Positions 32,255 through 43,565 are shown, counted from the first letter of the stretch. The stretch is DNA of 64,000 nt from Canna indica (GCA_034359265.1 CP136891.1:60488001-60552000); one strand, 5' to 3'. A program made the numbers and translations. The notes: generated by a model from the sequence alone, not told the origin.

Positions 32255-32999
32255 TCGGCACTGCCCTTTATTTGAAAAATAAAAAAATGAGAGAGAGAGA
32301 GAGAGCGCGCGCCAGAGCCAACTGCCACAGTGCTGCCCTACGCCCCTACTGAATTAAAAAATGAAAATTGCGGGCAACACTGAGAGCACTGGCCGCTGCC
32401 CTATTTTCAAAGAAAAAAGGAAAATAAAAGAAAATTTCTGAACAATGTCGTACAGGATATATCAAAATAATTTTATAAAATTAATAATACTAATGAAATT
32501 AATTCTATATTAATATATAAAATAAATAATCATTATAGGTTAAGATATGAAAATAAATAATACTGGGAAATTCTAACAAATATTTTGTTTTTTTTATAAA
32601 GAGCTAATCTGGGCACATGCAAGCTAAGACGAGTCTCGACCTGACACAAATATAGAGACTCGATAAGTGGTTAATACACTACAAGAAAATCACCAACGGA
32701 CGAAATCCATCGGTAATATTATTACCGACAGACTCTCCATTGCTAAAATGCGTCGGTATTATCAACGAATTTTTTCGTTTGTTGGTATTACCAACACATG
32801 TTTTTCCATTCCATTGGTATTACCAACGGAAGTATTTTCGTTGGTAATTATTTCGTTGGCGTTATCAACAGAATTGTTTTTGTTTGTAATACCAAAGGAA
32901 GTGTTGTCGTTGGTAAAACCAACGGATATATTTCTGTTGATAATACCAACAAAATATATCCGTCGATAATACATTTTATTGGCTAATACCTAAATCAAT

Positions 33000-34480
33000 C
33001 CTAAACACCTAAAACATATCACATTTACACGAAACAATAAAATAAAATTTGAAACCACATATGAACCATTATATTTCTAAATTCACACACACAGAAATTA
33101 ACCATAAACAACTTAAGGAAACTATTATATACATTAAGCATAGTCACAGCTCTAAAAGAGCAAGGATTTCATTTGCATTTTTTTTAAAAAAAAGTTAGTA
33201 GTGACTAAAACATCGTTAGTATGGTCAATCCATTCACACCACAATTCAAAACACTTGTAGATGGATACAATGGGAAATTGTTATTTAGTCATTAAAAAAT
33301 GTTGAAAAGAGAAACCATTCTTGGCAAGCATCAACATATACAACACTTTTCTCAAGAATAAAATTGCTCTCCCAAACACAAATATGTGAAAAAAAGACTA
33401 GATGAATGTAAAATACTTAATATCAACAACAGAGCAAGAAAGAGAAAAAAGAATAACTGCAGATCGGATTAAGAAAGAAGAACTTCAGATAGGGTTAAGA
33501 ATATCTAGACTGCATACAGTCCCACAAAGATTACTTGGAATGCAAAAAGTCCTTCCTCAGTAATGTTGCTAGGAAACACTCTAGCAAAAGAAAAAATAAC
33601 AAACTACCTATTTTTTAGGACATACTTATTGGGCACCTCATACCTTGCATCAGATGAGTGTCCAAGTCCTCTAGGCATTCACTGATTGAAGCCACCTTGT
33701 CTGCAATGATTTAAAACACTTATTCCTTCAAATGCCTTGCTTGAATGCCTAGCCCCTGTTACCATATGGACTATGCATGCTATACATAAAATAATCACTG
33801 CATTGAAATAGTGATAGACCTTTAACATTAGCTCACTGTGCATATGGACTATGCATGCTTTCACTCGCTTGCAATGAACCATATCAAATTGAAAGCCTGC
33901 CTATGAAAAAGGATGAACCCACTGAGTCTGCCTAGCATACAATTCCTTCAATAACTTCCCAACCTATTCAAAAAAGGTACCATGCTTCTCATTTCTGACT
34001 TGTTTTCAAAAGCACATATATAATTAACTAGAGCCTTCAAGGCACCATTATTAGTTCATCATTTTTGGTTTATTAACCTTTACCTTAATATGTGCACATC
34101 AATACCACCACTGTATATTATTTTAACATCTAGCTGATTGGAATTCATCAACAAAAGAAAGATAGAAAAAGGATGTTAAATGAGCTAGAAACTAAACATG
34201 ATTATAGTATTATAGGATAAATGAGCTAGAAACTAAACATTAACCACATGAAATTATCTCGGGATAAATATATAGTTCAAAAGCTATTATATGAGTACAT
34301 GGAACTCTTTAAAATCAAACTATTTTTTGTAGCATTGTCAATAACTAGATCCTATTATATATTCTCAAACAACAAGAATGTAATTAAAAAATTATAAAAC
34401 AAATATCCCTAAAAAAGGGGTTTCAAGCTATAAAAGAAATCACTAGATGTACAGCAAATAAAGCACTAGAATATGATTGT
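33000..34480. other. CACTA interior without recognised gene
   Basis: AT-rich, no domain seen. A repeat ATATGGACTATGCATGCT occurs near 33764 and 33842. ATGAGCTAGAAACTAAACAT is repeated at 34178 and 34220. Confidence 0.4.
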
Positions 34481-34487
34481 ATACCTC

Positions 34488-34580
34488 GTGCTTCCTCATC
34501 CCTCAGTTTAGCATCCATCACCTTGCTTGGAGGATACTTTGGCAGGCTTGAGGGTTCACATTCATATAAGACGTTTTTGT
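34488..34580 (-). pseudogene. Captured exon of unknown gene
   Basis: The minus strand reads ECEPSSLPKYPPSKVMDAKL then RDEEAR before a GTATAC donor (34487-34482). It is open and exon-like, but I cannot name the gene. Confidence 0.35.
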
Positions 34581-34799
34581 GGACACTTTGATAGCTATGG
34601 TTTGTTTTCAATAAACAAACCTGCATATTCAAACAAAAAACCACCCCTCTACTATCTGTTTTCTCAACAACCTGGAGGCATCATGGTTTTGGCTTTTCTC
34701 TCTTGCTAAACCAATGCATCGATTTTTTTCTAATTACACTATAGTTAGTCAACATAATTGCCTTAACTTCATGTGACAGACAAATAGTATCATAATTAC

Positions 34800-35082
34800 C
34801 TGATCACAATAATTTGGAGCAAAAAATATGGTAATAAACTTTCCACCATGTTCAATCTCATAACCCTCATCCTTAACTTCATGAGGCCGAACAACAAGAT
34901 CTGCGAAAAATGAAGTTTAAGCACAATAATATTTCCACATTTTAAGAATCAAACTAAACCATTTCACTATTTTCTTGATAAGAATTAAATGCTACCAAGA
35001 TTATTTTCTTGAACACCTCGCTTACTGGGGCCTCTTCTTTGTTGAGGTTGCGGGTCACTCCAAAGCAATTCACACATCAAAC
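34800..35082 (-). pseudogene. PP5: Captured protein phosphatase 5 exons
   Basis: Exon about 35082-34995 (after CCTTCTAG) reads GLMCELLWSDPQPQ then RGPSKRGV. Exon 34900-34800 (after TTCGCAG, before GTAATT) reads [15 protein letters not shown], then [16 protein letters not shown]. This is the C-terminal part of the PPP catalytic domain, LMCDLLWSDPQ..RGPSKRGV and SAPNYCD being hallmarks of PP5-type Ser/Thr phosphatases. The segment that would contain the intervening active-site residues, and the N-terminal TPR domain, are absent. Intron sequences are retained, so capture was at DNA level. Only a fragment, no product expected. Confidence 0.75.
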
Positions 35083-35556
35083 CTAGAAGGAATCTATCAA
35101 ATGTATAATACATGCAGAGGAACATAAATGGCTTGTATATCAGGACAGAGTAACACACATAAAACACATGTTATGATGTCAAGTGAAGCTGTAGCTGCTC
35201 AATTCAGTGAATAAAGTGGTGAAGATGAAAAGAAGATGAAAACTACACCAAGGAAGCAAGCCATTTAAAAAGTTTTCATTTGCATCATACTGATTTTTAA
35301 ACCATATAAAAGAACAATTCAAAATATATCTCCTATCAATAAATTTGTGTAATAGATTAGCATCTTTAATGCTTGAAGGATTAGAATCAAGAATGATCTT
35401 ACTGTCATTCAAATTTGGGATGTGGGATCCATTTTGATCTTTCAATGTGGATTTGTAAGTTGAATAACTGCTCAATGCTAGCAATCGACTTGTGCAATCC
35501 ACTTTAACTTTTTTGGAATGAAGAAAAAACATTAATTAACAGATGACAATATAGAG

Positions 35557-35794
35557 AAGATGTTCCAACAACAACCAAACTCTTGATCCCACAGCTCTGC
35601 AAAAGAGAATGAAGGTTTGTGGCAAAGAAAGCACTAAAGTGTGTCTTAACCAGCTTGTAGTCTCCATCAAAGATTATAAGTCCATCGAGTTCTGCACCGC
35701 TAGAACCCATCACTGTTGGTCCTTTACCATCAGAATAGAAATGCCTGCAGAAGAGCTCAACATCTCTTCCAAATGGGTCATGATCTCAAACAAC
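35557..35794 (-). pseudogene. Captured nicotinamidase-like (isochorismatase fold) exon
   Basis: After a CTGTAG acceptor the minus strand reads VV, a TGA, then DHDPFGRDVELF and a block ending GAELDGLIIFDGDYKLVKTH. It continues FSAFFATNLHSLLQSCG and LVVVG. The DHDP, VK..FSAFF.T.L...L and VVVG order is that of plant isochorismatase-like nicotinamidase homologues. The TGA stands where Arg is expected. The conserved Cys region that follows GV in the family is missing because the fragment stops. The sequence is followed on both sides by AT-rich filler. Confidence 0.7.
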
Positions 35795-36836
35795 CTACAG
35801 TTGTTTGATAATTTATCTTCCATTATTTGGTAAGATATAGCACAATACTAGATGCAAGGAGCCTGAATGCAATAATAGATGCAGAATGTTAATGCAATAC
35901 TCAATTCAAAGAGTGGGCAATACTAGAGGGAGGCATTGAACTTCAAATGCAAAACTAGAAATCCTAATTTGGTTTCCTAGAATATTATTTTCATTCCAAA
36001 TTCTATATACAATGATTCAGATGTAACACTATTTATATATGGTATCATCTTCAATCGACAGATATTTATATATGAATGAAATTTTTGAAAAAAATAGTAC
36101 AATGATACAAAAACTAGCTAAAACTAATAGAATTATATAAACATATTGTGGTAGCTAGGTTCAAATTAATTACTAGAAGTTAATCAAGCAAGATTATATA
36201 TACAATAACGAGTTATAAATCTCACTTAATTGAGAAATTAAGCAGATATATAGTTAGATTTCCGAAATGATAGGAATATGAGTAAGATATGAAAATGCAT
36301 GCAAATACTTAAGATATATAGATGGTAATAATAAGAGAAAATCCTCAGTGGACAACTTCTACTCTATATACTAAAAAAGGCAGTCGTCAATGTTTTATAC
36401 ATACAATATAGGTAAACAAAAATAAAACTGAAGAAGAAAATTAAAGGAAGTGTGTAGGTAAAAAACTATGAGAGTCAAAATATGAAAACAATGAGCACTA
36501 AATCCCTTTTTAAATTAAGATTCAAACACTTTTATATATACGTAAAAGGAGAATTAAACTTGTATTGTAGTCACTTAATTCATCAAACGAATTCAACATT
36601 GAAACGAGAATTATTTTATCCACGCAATTAATTTATGCAAGCTGGCACGCGTACTAGAGAACAAAAACCGTAGTGGAATTTGCTAATATATAGTTTGTGG
36701 GGAAATTTAAATTACAGTAAAATGAGATATTTCCATCAAGGTGTATGTATTGATAATTGCTTTAATAAATAATTGATGAGTCATGAGTTAATTAACCATA
36801 CAATATCCAACATTAATTCTAAAGCAACACGCATAC

Positions 36837-38085
36837 CTTCTTCTTGTAGGTATCTGTTTGTGTAGAGATCACATGATACTGCAACCAAATCGAAACCATG
36901 CAAATATATATTACACTATAGTTTAATTCTCTATTATTTTCGATCTGGAATAAGATAGAGGAATTTGTCCAAATTATACAGCATGCATGAATATAAATGA
37001 GAGGTTTATATATGCTTTTTTTCGAAAAAAAATTATTGAGGAAATGATTGATTTCTTTTTTTTCTCAAATAAATTAAATAGCTAAAGTGGAGAAGAACAG
37101 AGATCTAACTTGGTGAAGAGATACCACAACAACAAAATAATACTTCCCAACTTATGAAACCTCAGGTGCTCCAAACTCCAGAAAGAGATATAAAGCAAGT
37201 ATATAAGACTTCACCGGCAAATAATGATATCATAATTTCCAAACTTCTGGTTTTAATTATTCCAAAACTAATATATCAAAATATCTTTGGAAATGTAATG
37301 TAAAATATATATCTTTCAAGAAGAAGAAGAAGGAGCTGGCTCATACTTTTCGATTGCGAACAACCTTCAAAGCTCCACCCAAATTTTGCTCCAGATAGTG
37401 CAGTTCCTTGATGTCCATTCCATCAAGGATCTTCGCCCATCCTTTGCCTATATATTTACAGCACCAAACAAACAGCCTCTTCATAATTAATGCTCATAGG
37501 TAATAGAACCTAATATTTCCTTTGGACAAAAGAAGGTTTAAATGAAGCAAATAAAATAAGGAGAAGGCATCAACCACTTGATTTCTCTGCGGAGGTTCCT
37601 GTTGATCTCCTTCAGATGGTTCAGACTGTTTTTCATTCTCTACTCAATCACATTCCCAAAAAAAAGAGGAAAAAAAACAAAAACAAAGGCACACATCAGA
37701 AACGAAAACTTAAGCACAGAAAAAAAAATGGAGTTCAAAGATGGATCGATGAAGCGGGTGCTTGCCTCATATTGGGCGCTCCACAAGTTGATTCCGGTCG
37801 CTTGCTGATATCGATCAAAAATCATCTTTGTTCCGGCCACGGCAGTAAGCACTAAGAAACCCTAAATTAAAGAGAACATGACAGATCGAAAAAGGAAGGA
37901 ACCAACACTTACTCAATGGAGGGGCTGCAGTAATCGGAGAACTTGCCGGTGCTGGAAAACATGACGATCGAGACCTCAGCATCGCAGAGAACGGTGAGCT
38001 CCCTCGCCTTCTTCATGATCCCCGGCCGCCTCTTGGAGTAAGTGACCTACCGATTGGTCGGGTTATCAATCTTCCCCCTTCCCAA
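36837..38085 (-). pseudogene. AP3: Captured AP3/DEF-like MADS-box gene, five exons
   Basis: Exons are in order on minus. About 38085-37913: MADS domain, KIDNPTNR, TAG (38049-38047), [41 protein letters not shown]. 37851-37766: FDRYQQATGINLWSAQYE. About 37638-37577: NHLKEINRNLRREIK. About 37443-37345: MDIKELHYLEQNLGGALKVV with a 1-nt insertion before GMD. 36878-36837: YHVISTQTDTYKKK. The intervening-domain and K-domain sequences identify a B-class floral homeotic transcription factor of the AP3/DEFICIENS lineage, not PI. The stop replaces the Gln before VTYSKRR. The C-terminal exons are missing. Introns are retained, so it was captured as DNA. Confidence 0.85.
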
Positions 38086-39165
38086 AGTTGTCATAGATGA
38101 GGGCAGTGGCGATGGACCAGCAAACAACCAGATCGCAATAAGCAAAAGAAAAACCCACCAAATCCCCACAAATCAGAGGCAGCAGAAGTGCTGAGATCTT
38201 GCATTCAGTGAGATCAGATCACCCAGGAGCGAGGAGCTCCGAGTGGGTCTGGGACAAGAAAGCCCTAATCGATACGAGATCTGGTAGTGGAGGTGAAACC
38301 CCAGGCCTAATTCTTCTAGGAGAGAGGACGGGGCAATTGGATTGGCGAGACGACGTGCATTGAAATGGGAAGTAACCGGCCCTTTGAACCCTAGCAAGCT
38401 CAGCTCCCTGACGAGATGAGATGGTGAAGAAACGACGAAGAAGAAACGCAGAGAGGGATCAACGGGTGAAGCGCAGAGAGGGAGAGGAAAGAAGAAACGA
38501 CGAAGAGATGGTGAAGAAGAGAGTACTGCGGAGAATATTTGTAGAGAAAGGAAAGGGCGCAGACGCAAAGGGAAGCATCGCGCGGTTGGAGAAAAATGGG
38601 CACGAATTTTGTCGGAGGGGGAAAATGTCGCGCAGCTTGAGAGAAAAAATGGGCGCAAAATTTTATCGGTTGGAGGGAAAGCGAGTGATCGGCGAAAAAA
38701 TAAGAGCGAATACGAGAAAAATAAGGTTTTATAAATTTTACCAACAGAATATATATTTGTCGGTAATTTTATTGATAATATCAATAAAAATTATCCGTCA
38801 GTAATAAATCCTTCGGTGAAACCTTATTTGTAGTGATAATTTAAGTGCTCATACTTTATGTTGGATTGTTGAGTTTATTTCAGGTTGAGTCGAGTACGTG
38901 GGCTCGATCAGAGCTCAGCTTGGGTGTGAATCAAATTGAATTAAGAGGCTATATGAGATGAGGGTATTCTTGGAAAAAGAAAAAATGAGGGGGAGGATTA
39001 TAAACTAGGGGTGAGAAAAAATAAATGGTTTTTTGGTTAACTAAAAAATCGGTCCTAAATCGAATCGGTTTTTTTGGTTTCAAATTATATTTTTTTTAAA
39101 TTCGATTTTCGGATTCAGGTTCGGTCCGCGGCTTAAAAAGTTCATCGATTTCGATTAATTTTAAT

Positions 39166-39785
39166 GATTTCATTATTCTTTATGATAGCTTCTTGAGTGT
39201 TAGTGGTCTGTACTCCTATCTTGATATAAGTTGATTCAAGCCACTAGACAATAGATATATTGTGATCAGTGACCCTATCGGTTTTGATGTCAATAGATAT
39301 AAATTTTAGTTGAACCTGGAATTAAATTGATTTGGTGCTGAAATTGATTTAGAAGTCCTGGAATTTAGTTTAGTTGATGCTGTAAATAATTTGGCAAATG
39401 CAGGAATTAAATTAACTAGGTGCTGTAATTAATTTGGCGATTGTAGAAATTGATTTTTTTAATGCTGAAATCAATTTATTATTTGCTGGAATTATTTTTG
39501 GTTCAAGTTGAAATTATTCGTTGTGTTGTCCCAAGTCGAGGACCTTGTGAATAAAATAGATATATATATATATATATAAATATACAAAATTTGAGAAAGG
39601 TATCCCATTTGGTACCCCATATAAGCATCATGTATAGTATTAGGATAATACTATATAGTGTTTGAGAAATGTATTAACTAATATCTGAACTAAAAATAGT
39701 ACATCATAAGCTATCATAAGTTACATTAGTAATACACTTTCAAAGTTCTTCATTAGCATGCACTAGAACTTTATTAGTAATAATC
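39166..39785. other. No gene seen
   Basis: AT-rich; short GGTGCTGTAATTAATTTGGC-type repeats occur at 39360-39500. A (TA)n run lies at 39561-39585. Confidence 0.4.
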
Positions 39786-39875
39786 ATTGCTATATTATAT
39801 TATATTATATTATGTTATATTATATTATATTATATTATGTTATATTATATTATATTATATTATTATTATAGTGTA
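39786..39875. repeat. TTATA pentanucleotide microsatellite
   Basis: About 85 bp of TATTATATTATAT with occasional TATGT units, directly before the CACTA-like end. Confidence 0.85.
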
Positions 39876-39892
39876 TATTATTATGTCACTAC

Positions 39893-40225
39893 TAAAAACA
39901 TCATCATTTGCGACGACTAACGCGGTTGCAATGCCATCGCAGAATGGAAATTACGACGATATCAACAGTCGCAAAATATCCGTTGCGGATAGGCTCGTCG
40001 TAGATTCTAAGCGACCGCCACGCCACCGTCGCCAAAGATGCATATATTGTGACTGCAGATATGCATCGCAAACCATCGCATAGTTTTTTGCGACCAAAAT
40101 GGCGACCGCACGTGACCGTCGCAAAGGCCATCACACTATTTTTTGCGACGATTTCATGCGACTATGTAGATGGGATCTGCGACGGCTTTGGCGGTCGCAA
40201 AACAGTCGTATATAGATATATATTT
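39893..40225 (+). mobile_element. CACTA-like terminus with TGCGACG subterminal repeats
   Basis: CACTACTAAAAACATC at 39893 is followed by about 300 bp in which TGCGACG, GCGACC and CGTCGCA words recur at least a dozen times on both strands. This is the subterminal pattern of En/Spm-type elements. The opposite end was not found. Confidence 0.6.
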
Positions 40226-40339
40226 TTTTAAAAAATAAAAAAATATAAATTCTTGTTCCAATATTTAATTAAAAAACAGACAAAAGATAGCAAATTATAA
40301 TATATAGATATCCTCCCCGCTGGGTCACCAACTCACTAT

Positions 40340-40690
40340 ACGTGGCCTTTATATAAAAGTAAATTAATTATACATAATAGAACTATCGGGCCAGCGTCAT
40401 CCGATTTTGGTGCGCCATCCGGGAGGCACCCTGTCATCCCTCCGATGCCCAAATGTTGCATAGCCGATCTCATACATCGACCTCCATCCAGATTAGTCCA
40501 TGTCCCTTGAGCGCATCCACAGGTGTATCTCTGTTACCACCTATACTCACGCACGCCTCATCCCGCGCCCAATGGAGGATATCTTTGAAAAGCTTCTATT
40601 GTAAGCTTCCCAAGAATCCTTCACATGAGCCTCAATGGCCGGATCCCAGGTATATCGGGCCAACAAAAAGTGAACATTAGCTTGAAAAAT
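40340..40690 (-). pseudogene. CACTA transposase-like relic
   Basis: On minus the frame reads FQANVHFLLARYTWDPAIEA then HVKDSWEAYNRSFSKI, later WMRSRDMD and VPPGWRTK. The W-x-P-A-I-E-x-H-V-x-D-x-W-E pattern is like plant En/Spm-associated transposase proteins. Stops break it. Proximity to the CACTA-like end at 39893 supports the call, but similarity is judged by eye only. Confidence 0.4.
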
Positions 40691-41194
40691 TATGTCCGGT
40701 ATAGCTTTAGATCGCTAAACATAAAGCATGATAACTATTTACGTTAATATCTTAATAACAGTTGTTTCATAAATCCTAAAAGCTACAACTCAAATGAAAC
40801 GAACATGTGTCCATAAATATATCACCGAGTTATCAAAATTCAGAGAATGTACAACTCAAATGAAACAAAGGAAGAAGTAAATAAAGAGTCATCCCTAATG
40901 GCAAGACTAAATAAAGCAAGAAGTAATAACATAAAGCTTTATTTGGTTACACAACCAACTGCTCATGCTTGTGCTTGTGTTTTGCTTGTGCTTTTAAATG
41001 ATACTTTACTCACATATGCTCAACATGCTTTATTTGGTTACATTTAAAGGTAGAATCCCCCCTTGGTTTTGCACTTCTACTTAAGTTTTGGTGGACAGTT
41101 TCTAAGTAAAAAAAACATGCATATTTGATAATCTATATCATGCTCATATAAAGGTGGTATGGCACACTAGCATGGTCTAATCTAGAATTACCCA
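40691..41194. other. No gene seen
   Basis: A 66-codon frame at 40847-41047 has no recognisable features. TACAACTCAAATGAAAC is repeated at 40783 and 40849. Confidence 0.4.
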
Positions 41195-42265
41195 ACTCAT
41201 GACCTTGAGCTGGCAGCGGTGGTGTTCGCATTGAAGCTGAGGCGTCACTACCTTTTTGGCGAAGCTTGTGAGATATATACTGATCACAAAAGCCTCCAGT
41301 ATTTGCTCACCTAGAAGGAGTTGAACCTAAGGCAGAGAAGATGGCTGGAGCTGTTGAAGGACTATGATTGCACAATCATGTACCATATAGGGAAGGCTAA
41401 TGTGGTGGTAGATGCTTTAAGTAGGAAATCTATAGGCAGCTTAGCATATTTGGCGGTCAGGACGAGGCCGTTGGCTCAAGAGTTGGCCTTATGCTTGGAT
41501 GGAGGAGCAGTCTTGGCAGTGTCAGAATCATATGCGCTAGTGGCCCACGTGAGAGTGCAGTCGGCGTTGGTTGACATGTTGTGGGCAGCGCAGGAGGAGG
41601 ATGTTTTTTATGCACTCACTAAGGACCTGGTCAGGAGAGGAGATGCAGATAATGGGTTCAATGTGGACTCGGAGGGCGTCCTGAGGTTTAAGAACTAGAT
41701 TGTGGTACTATATATGGTCGAGGTTCACAGGCAGGTGCTGGAGATGGCTCATCGATCCACCTACCCTATGCATCTGAGAGCCACGAAGATGTACCAAGAT
41801 CTCAGGCAGATCTATTGGTGGAAAGGCGTGAAAAGAGAAGTGGCCGAGTTTGTGTCTAAGTGCTTAATGTGTCAGCAGGTGAAGACTGAGCATTTGAAGC
41901 CGGCATGATTGCTCCAGAACATAGTGGTACCAGAGTGGAAATGGAAGAAGATAACCATAGATTTCGTGATTGGGTTGCCAAAGTCTGGAAAAGGCAGTGA
42001 CTCCATCTGGGTAGTGGTGGATCGTCTAACCAAGTCATCACACTTCATACCAGTCAGGACGACCTTTTCAGCCGAGCAGTATGCGAGGTTATTTTTGGAT
42101 CGGATCGTTGCTTGTCATGGAGTTCTAGTTATTGTTATCTCAGATCGGGGCACTCAGTTCACGGCTTGATTTTGGCAATCCTTCCAGGAGACATTGGGCA
42201 CTCAGGTTCGGTTCAGTACCGTATTTCACCATTAGACGGATGGTCAGTCAGAACGGACTATTCAA
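41195..42265 (+). pseudogene. Ty3/gypsy RNase H and integrase fragment
   Basis: RNase [21 protein letters not shown], then [13 protein letters not shown] (41265-41305). [20 protein letters not shown] leads to SRK. Integrase: the HHCC finger (H...H in the MAHRSTYPMHLR region, CLMCQQVK near 41861-41884), first Asp in TIDFVIGLPKSG, second in ISDRGTQF and the catalytic Glu region TDGQSERTIQ near 42238-42262. Stops lie near 41311, 41696, 41906 and 42167. No LTR seen; it stops right before a host-type first exon. Lineage not assigned. Confidence 0.8.
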
Positions 42266-42279
42266 AAGAAAGTAAGAGC

Positions 42280-42726
42280 ATGAGGAGATCTCCCTCACTT
42301 TTCATCCTCCTCTCTCTTTGTCTCCGTCCTCTTTCAATCTTCGCCGAAGATCAGGGGCTTGCTCATCAATTACGACTCCACCATCGACCTTTTCACCTCC
42401 GACGGCCTCAGATGGCTCGACAATACTAGATACGTCACCGTTGGCGATCCTCGCATCATCTCCATCCCAGGTCTCCTCCTCCCCCTTCCGCCCTGGTCTC
42501 CTCAAACCCCTCAAGTTCTGCTACTCCCTCCCGACCTACCGCGGTAGCCGCGACCTCGTTCGCACCACCTACTTCTACGGTGGCTTCAATAGCCGAGCAA
42601 CAGCACGACGTCACTTGTTTTCAATCAGATTGATGATGGAACCTTCTGGACCACCATGAACACCACTGTCGACTATTCTGATGGCGTCGCACAGAGCAAT
42701 TTCGGATCCACTGGTTCGATTCTCAG
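42280..42726 (+). pseudogene. Malectin-like receptor (first exon), frameshifted
   Basis: The ATG at 42280 starts a signal peptide (RRSPSLFILLSLCLRPL then SIFAE). Frame changes then give LFTSDGLRWLDNTRYVTVG, next LLKPLKFCYSLPTYRGSRD and LVRTTYFYGGF, and at the end GTFWTTMNTTVDYSDGV. The order YSLPxxxGxRYLVRxxFxYGxxD then IxxxxWxxV is the malectin-like carbohydrate-binding domain of plant receptor-like proteins and kinases. The exon closes with CTCAG and a GTAAAAG donor at 42727. At least two frame shifts make it a pseudogene, unless they are base-calling errors. No LRR or kinase exon was found downstream; a copia element occupies the intron. Confidence 0.65.
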
Positions 42727-43294
42727 GTAAAAGGAACTTCTTTTCTATTTATTTCCCCCATTTTCATTTTCTTTAGCTTTCATACGCCTACGCTGCAAAT
42801 GGTTTTGTGGCTTTAAAGTTTCTTGTGCTTGTTGGAAATAACTAGTTCTAATGAACTTAATAGGTTTGGCAAAAACCTATTCAAAGACCTTTGATGTAAT
42901 TTCTACAATTTCTGTAATTGTTACTTGCTTATACTGTAGCAATCTGTTCAATATGTTATTTCTGTAATTGTACTAAAAAGTATGTTATTTCATTTAGATT
43001 TTTAGTTGATTCTTCCTGTTTAACTAGTCAACTGCATCAGTCCAAATTCTTTGTTTGGTGTACGTCTTTTAGTACATGATGTGGATTCATTTTAGACATC
43101 ATAAAGATTATCGATTATCCTTTATGTGATGGTTTCAATTGAGGTTTAAACAAGTCCATGACCTGAATTGTTACCAACCCTTGTCAATGCATACTTAGCT
43201 GTGATTTTTAGCTTTTACTTGTATTTGTTCCTAGTATTGGTACTGGAAGAAAATTGGAGATACTGTCTCTTATCTTAAGATTATTTATAATGAC
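42727..43294 (+). other. Putative intron 1 of the malectin-like gene, 5' part
   Basis: T-rich sequence with GTAAAAG at its start and no coding signal. It is interrupted at 43300 by the copia element. Confidence 0.5.
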
Positions 43295-43299
43295 ACATC

Positions 43300-43552
43300 T
43301 GTAGGCCAGAACACAATATAGAAACAAGAGAAAGAAGAAATCAAGAAGACGAGCTTGTGTAAAGAATCAGAAGTAGTAATTCTTATATCAACATAGGATT
43401 ACAAAGTTACTCCTTTTATACAAGAGTCAAGGCACTTCTTGACTTAGCAGAAAAGCGTTTGAACTAAACTGAAAAGAACAGAAAATACAACAGAGACTCT
43501 ACTTCCAAAACCACATGCGAGCTGATGAAGATATGAGTCACAGGATTTAACA
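43300..43552 (-). repeat. 3' LTR of the copia element
   Basis: TG...CA ends (on minus TGTTAAATCC...CCTACA). A TATA-type TTGTATAAAAGGAG lies near 43409-43422. Confidence 0.9.
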
Positions 43553-43565
43553 CTCCCCTCTTGAC

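Larger units (their letters stand above)
32677..38835. mobile_element. CACTA (En/Spm) element with captured gene fragments
   Basis: Termini are CACTACAAGAAAA (32677) and TTATTTGTAGTG (to 38835), flanked by 3-bp target duplications ATA (32674-32676 and 38836-38838). Subterminal regions carry many copies of a CCAACGGA / TACCAACG / CGTTGGTA motif on both strands (32690-32985, fewer at 38735-38820), the usual transposase-binding arrays. Length is 6159 bp. No transposase or TNPA-like gene was recognised, so it would depend on another element. The interior holds fragments of an AP3-like MADS gene, a nicotinamidase-like gene, PP5 and one unknown, all in the same (minus) direction. Confidence 0.9.
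32255..39165. repeat. ~800-bp tandem unit B, split by the CACTA element
   Basis: Positions 32255-32676 match the first part of unit A and 38836-39165 match the remainder, including the TAAGTGCTCATACTTTATG and GAGGGTATTCTTGGAAA blocks and the hAT-type end AGGGGTGAGAAAA at 39006. The CACTA element at 32677-38835 lies between. Confidence 0.75.

Noticed and set aside
32667..32986. Short overlapping frames on both strands
   Set aside because: They are translations of the CACTA subterminal CCAACGG/CGTTGG arrays.
38173..38784. 203-codon minus frame (Ser/Phe/Leu-rich) and overlapping plus frames
   Set aside because: They lie between the captured MADS exon and the CACTA end, use low-complexity GAA/CTT-rich DNA and show no domain; likely chance frames.
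39787..40083. 98-codon plus frame
   Set aside because: Half is the TTATA microsatellite, the rest the TGCGACG array.
42302..42514. Minus frame opposite the malectin-like exon
   Set aside because: Low-complexity shadow of the plus-strand exon.
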